From: Agapetus fuscipes
Lineage: Eukaryota; Arthropoda; Insecta; Trichoptera; Glossosomatidae
Reading direction: 5' to 3'
NCBI GenBank assembly: GCA_951799405.1
Contig: OX637339.1
Coordinates: forward strand, 8,060,001-8,124,000
Length of the DNA: 64,000 nt
How positions within the stretch are numbered: position 1 is the stretch's first letter; every line of letters starts with the position of its first letter. Both the position numbers and the translations under genes were made by a program. The notes below the pieces were generated by a model. The model ran no database searches. It had not been told where the DNA came from and saw nothing but the letters and a program-made list of their open reading frames with translations. Positions 62,593 to 64,000 of this stretch are shown in pieces.

Positions 62593-62962
62593 TGTTGGTG
62601 TATTAATTTGCTACATTTTTTGCATAGGAAATTTCTGACTTTTTTTGTATAGATTTCTTTGTAAGGTTTTGTTCTTTTATATATTTAAATGTAATTTTTT
62701 ATTCATATTCCTTGACTTATAGGTTGGTATGAGGCTGACCACCCATACTGTAAAAAATGGTTCACTTTGCCAATGTTACCCCTGTTTCAGGGAAGGTCGG
62801 CAAAAGTTGTGGGGCTTATGTTCATTTGAGGTTTGGATTTTATTTGTAAGTACACATTCAGCATTTGTAAGCGCGAACTACACTTGTTGGTTTGTGGGCT
62901 TACATCTGAGAGCTTTAAATGAATATATCCTTGCAACTTAGATTATAGATTATTATTATAGA
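62593..62962 (+). repeat. LINE 3' UTR: spacer plus LR
   Basis: AATGTTGG after the stop, an AT-rich spacer to 62707, then complete LR 62708-62962 with a TTATAGATTATTATTATAG tail. 62634-62962 is nearly identical to 7616-7935 in inverted orientation. Confidence 0.78.
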
Positions 62963-63359
62963 AAGCCAATTTCTCCGCCTTTGAGCAATTTTATGCTTCC
63001 TTTTGTCAAGCTGCATCCGCTGACGATTCACAGTAATCATGTTCTTAGGTTTTTTCTTCTTATTATTATTTTTATTATATTTTTCACACTATCCGTGATC
63101 CAGCAACAATCCCACAAGAAGTGCCACCCGAGGTATGCTACTAGCTTTTTAAATTCATGGACACGTCTTTGACCTAGAAGTTCTTATTTTGTCGTGCCGT
63201 TGCTTTTGCTTCACGGGGAGGCCTTCCACCTCTTGAGAAAATATATGGCTTTGTATGAACGTCCATATGCGGTGGGTCCTTCTCACACATAAGTACATAC
63301 AGACGGGTATTAGGAGGGTTAGAGCATTACCGGGACTATTTTTAGGTCTGGTACAGATG
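62963..63359. other. Intergenic, nothing recognised
   Basis: AT-rich with a TTATTATTATT run. No gene. Confidence 0.45.
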
Positions 63360-63530
63360 CGCCTGTGACCCTCAAAAACATTCCTATTATCAAAGACCTA
63401 GAGAGATTCCTATTGTTTCTGAGCCAGACTCCAAGCTTCACATCCGTACAGCACAACTGATCGAACAACGGAAGTGCATAACTTGAATTTTGTGAAATGG
63501 GAGGTATAAAGTTCGGGAAAGTTCAGTAGT
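63360..63530 (-). pseudogene. LINE ORF2 fragment, minus strand
   Basis: The minus strand reads VVRSVVLYGCEAWSLA near 63465-63420, equivalent to the LMYGSEAW segment at 62140 but from a different family. Confidence 0.6.
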
Positions 63531-64000
63531 CAATTCTGACAGGATACAAGTGTGCTATAGATGATTCTCGGTATGTATCTGATAAGGGACTTCAAAGGCA
63601 CCGACATAGCGTGACAAACCGACGATAAGATAAAAGAGTTGTGGATAAAGGTGATTACAACATACATCTGAATCATGTCTGCTGACCATAAAACATTGCA
63701 TCAGTAGTAGGTAGGTACACATTTTGCAATTTCTTTCAGTGAAAACACATAAGTATAAAAACACGGATCAGCTACATTGTTTGAGGCTAGAAGAGAGGGT
63801 GGAATTTGGATGGTCTACTTTTTACTTTAAGTGTACACAAAACATTGCGCCACTGCAGTATATTACCTATATAGCTTTGTCGTGGTGGACGTAGTAGAAG
63901 GCAAACGAGAGACTCTGAGGTCTCCACATAGCGCTGCTGTGAACAGTCGCAGAGCTCCTCAACAGGGACAATTATTTAGATCGAGCATTTTGCATTGCCG
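63531..64000. other. Intergenic to window end, nothing recognised
   Basis: No gene or repeat recognised. Confidence 0.45.

Overview
The window is AT-rich, intron-containing animal DNA, most likely from a moth or butterfly. The grounds are one spliced nuclear gene with GT-AG introns, many tRNA-derived SINEs, Helitron ends, LINE fragments and scattered GTAGGTACCTAC-type motifs that are common in lepidopteran genomes. The species cannot be named. Nothing prokaryotic is present, and most of the 64 kb is transposable-element sequence in various states of decay.

There is one host gene, on the + strand: a secreted histidine phosphatase of the multiple inositol polyphosphate phosphatase (MINPP1/MIPP) family. 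Six exons lie between 13943 and 32176. The joined reading frame is 1416 nt, or 471 codons plus stop, and all five introns keep phase. Exon 1 (signal peptide) is separated by a 14.4-kb intron from exon 2, which carries the catalytic RHGTR. That intron holds most of the large transposons.

Layout: 1-8.7 kb, SINE, LINE and MITE debris. 8752-10724 and 10772-13376, two neighbouring minus-strand Helitrons set in an AC-rich tract. 13.7-14.1 kb, promoter and exon 1. 15518-19213, a plus-strand Helitron. 19546-24419, a TTA-flanked terminal-inverted-repeat element that contains an intact two-ORF LINE (20198 to about 24290). 25024-27118, another element with terminal inverted repeats. 28496-32176, exons 2-6. 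32.2-64 kb, no convincing host gene, only nested SINEs, LINE 3' ends, MITEs, a 90-nt hairpin and a tandem GC-rich repeat.

A repeat of about 265 bp, here called LR, recurs roughly forty times. In at least four places it follows the end of an RTE-like LINE reading frame after a short AT-rich spacer, so it is best read as the 3'-terminal part of that LINE. The tRNA-derived family SINE-A ends in a related sequence with an internal deletion and keeps a similar stem-loop, the pattern expected of a SINE mobilised by a partner LINE. LR has also entered all three Helitrons, and in one of them it is amplified into a 2.1-kb tandem array. The intact LINE has an A AAA AAC heptamer exactly where a -1 shift would join ORF1 to an ORF2 that lacks a usable AUG.
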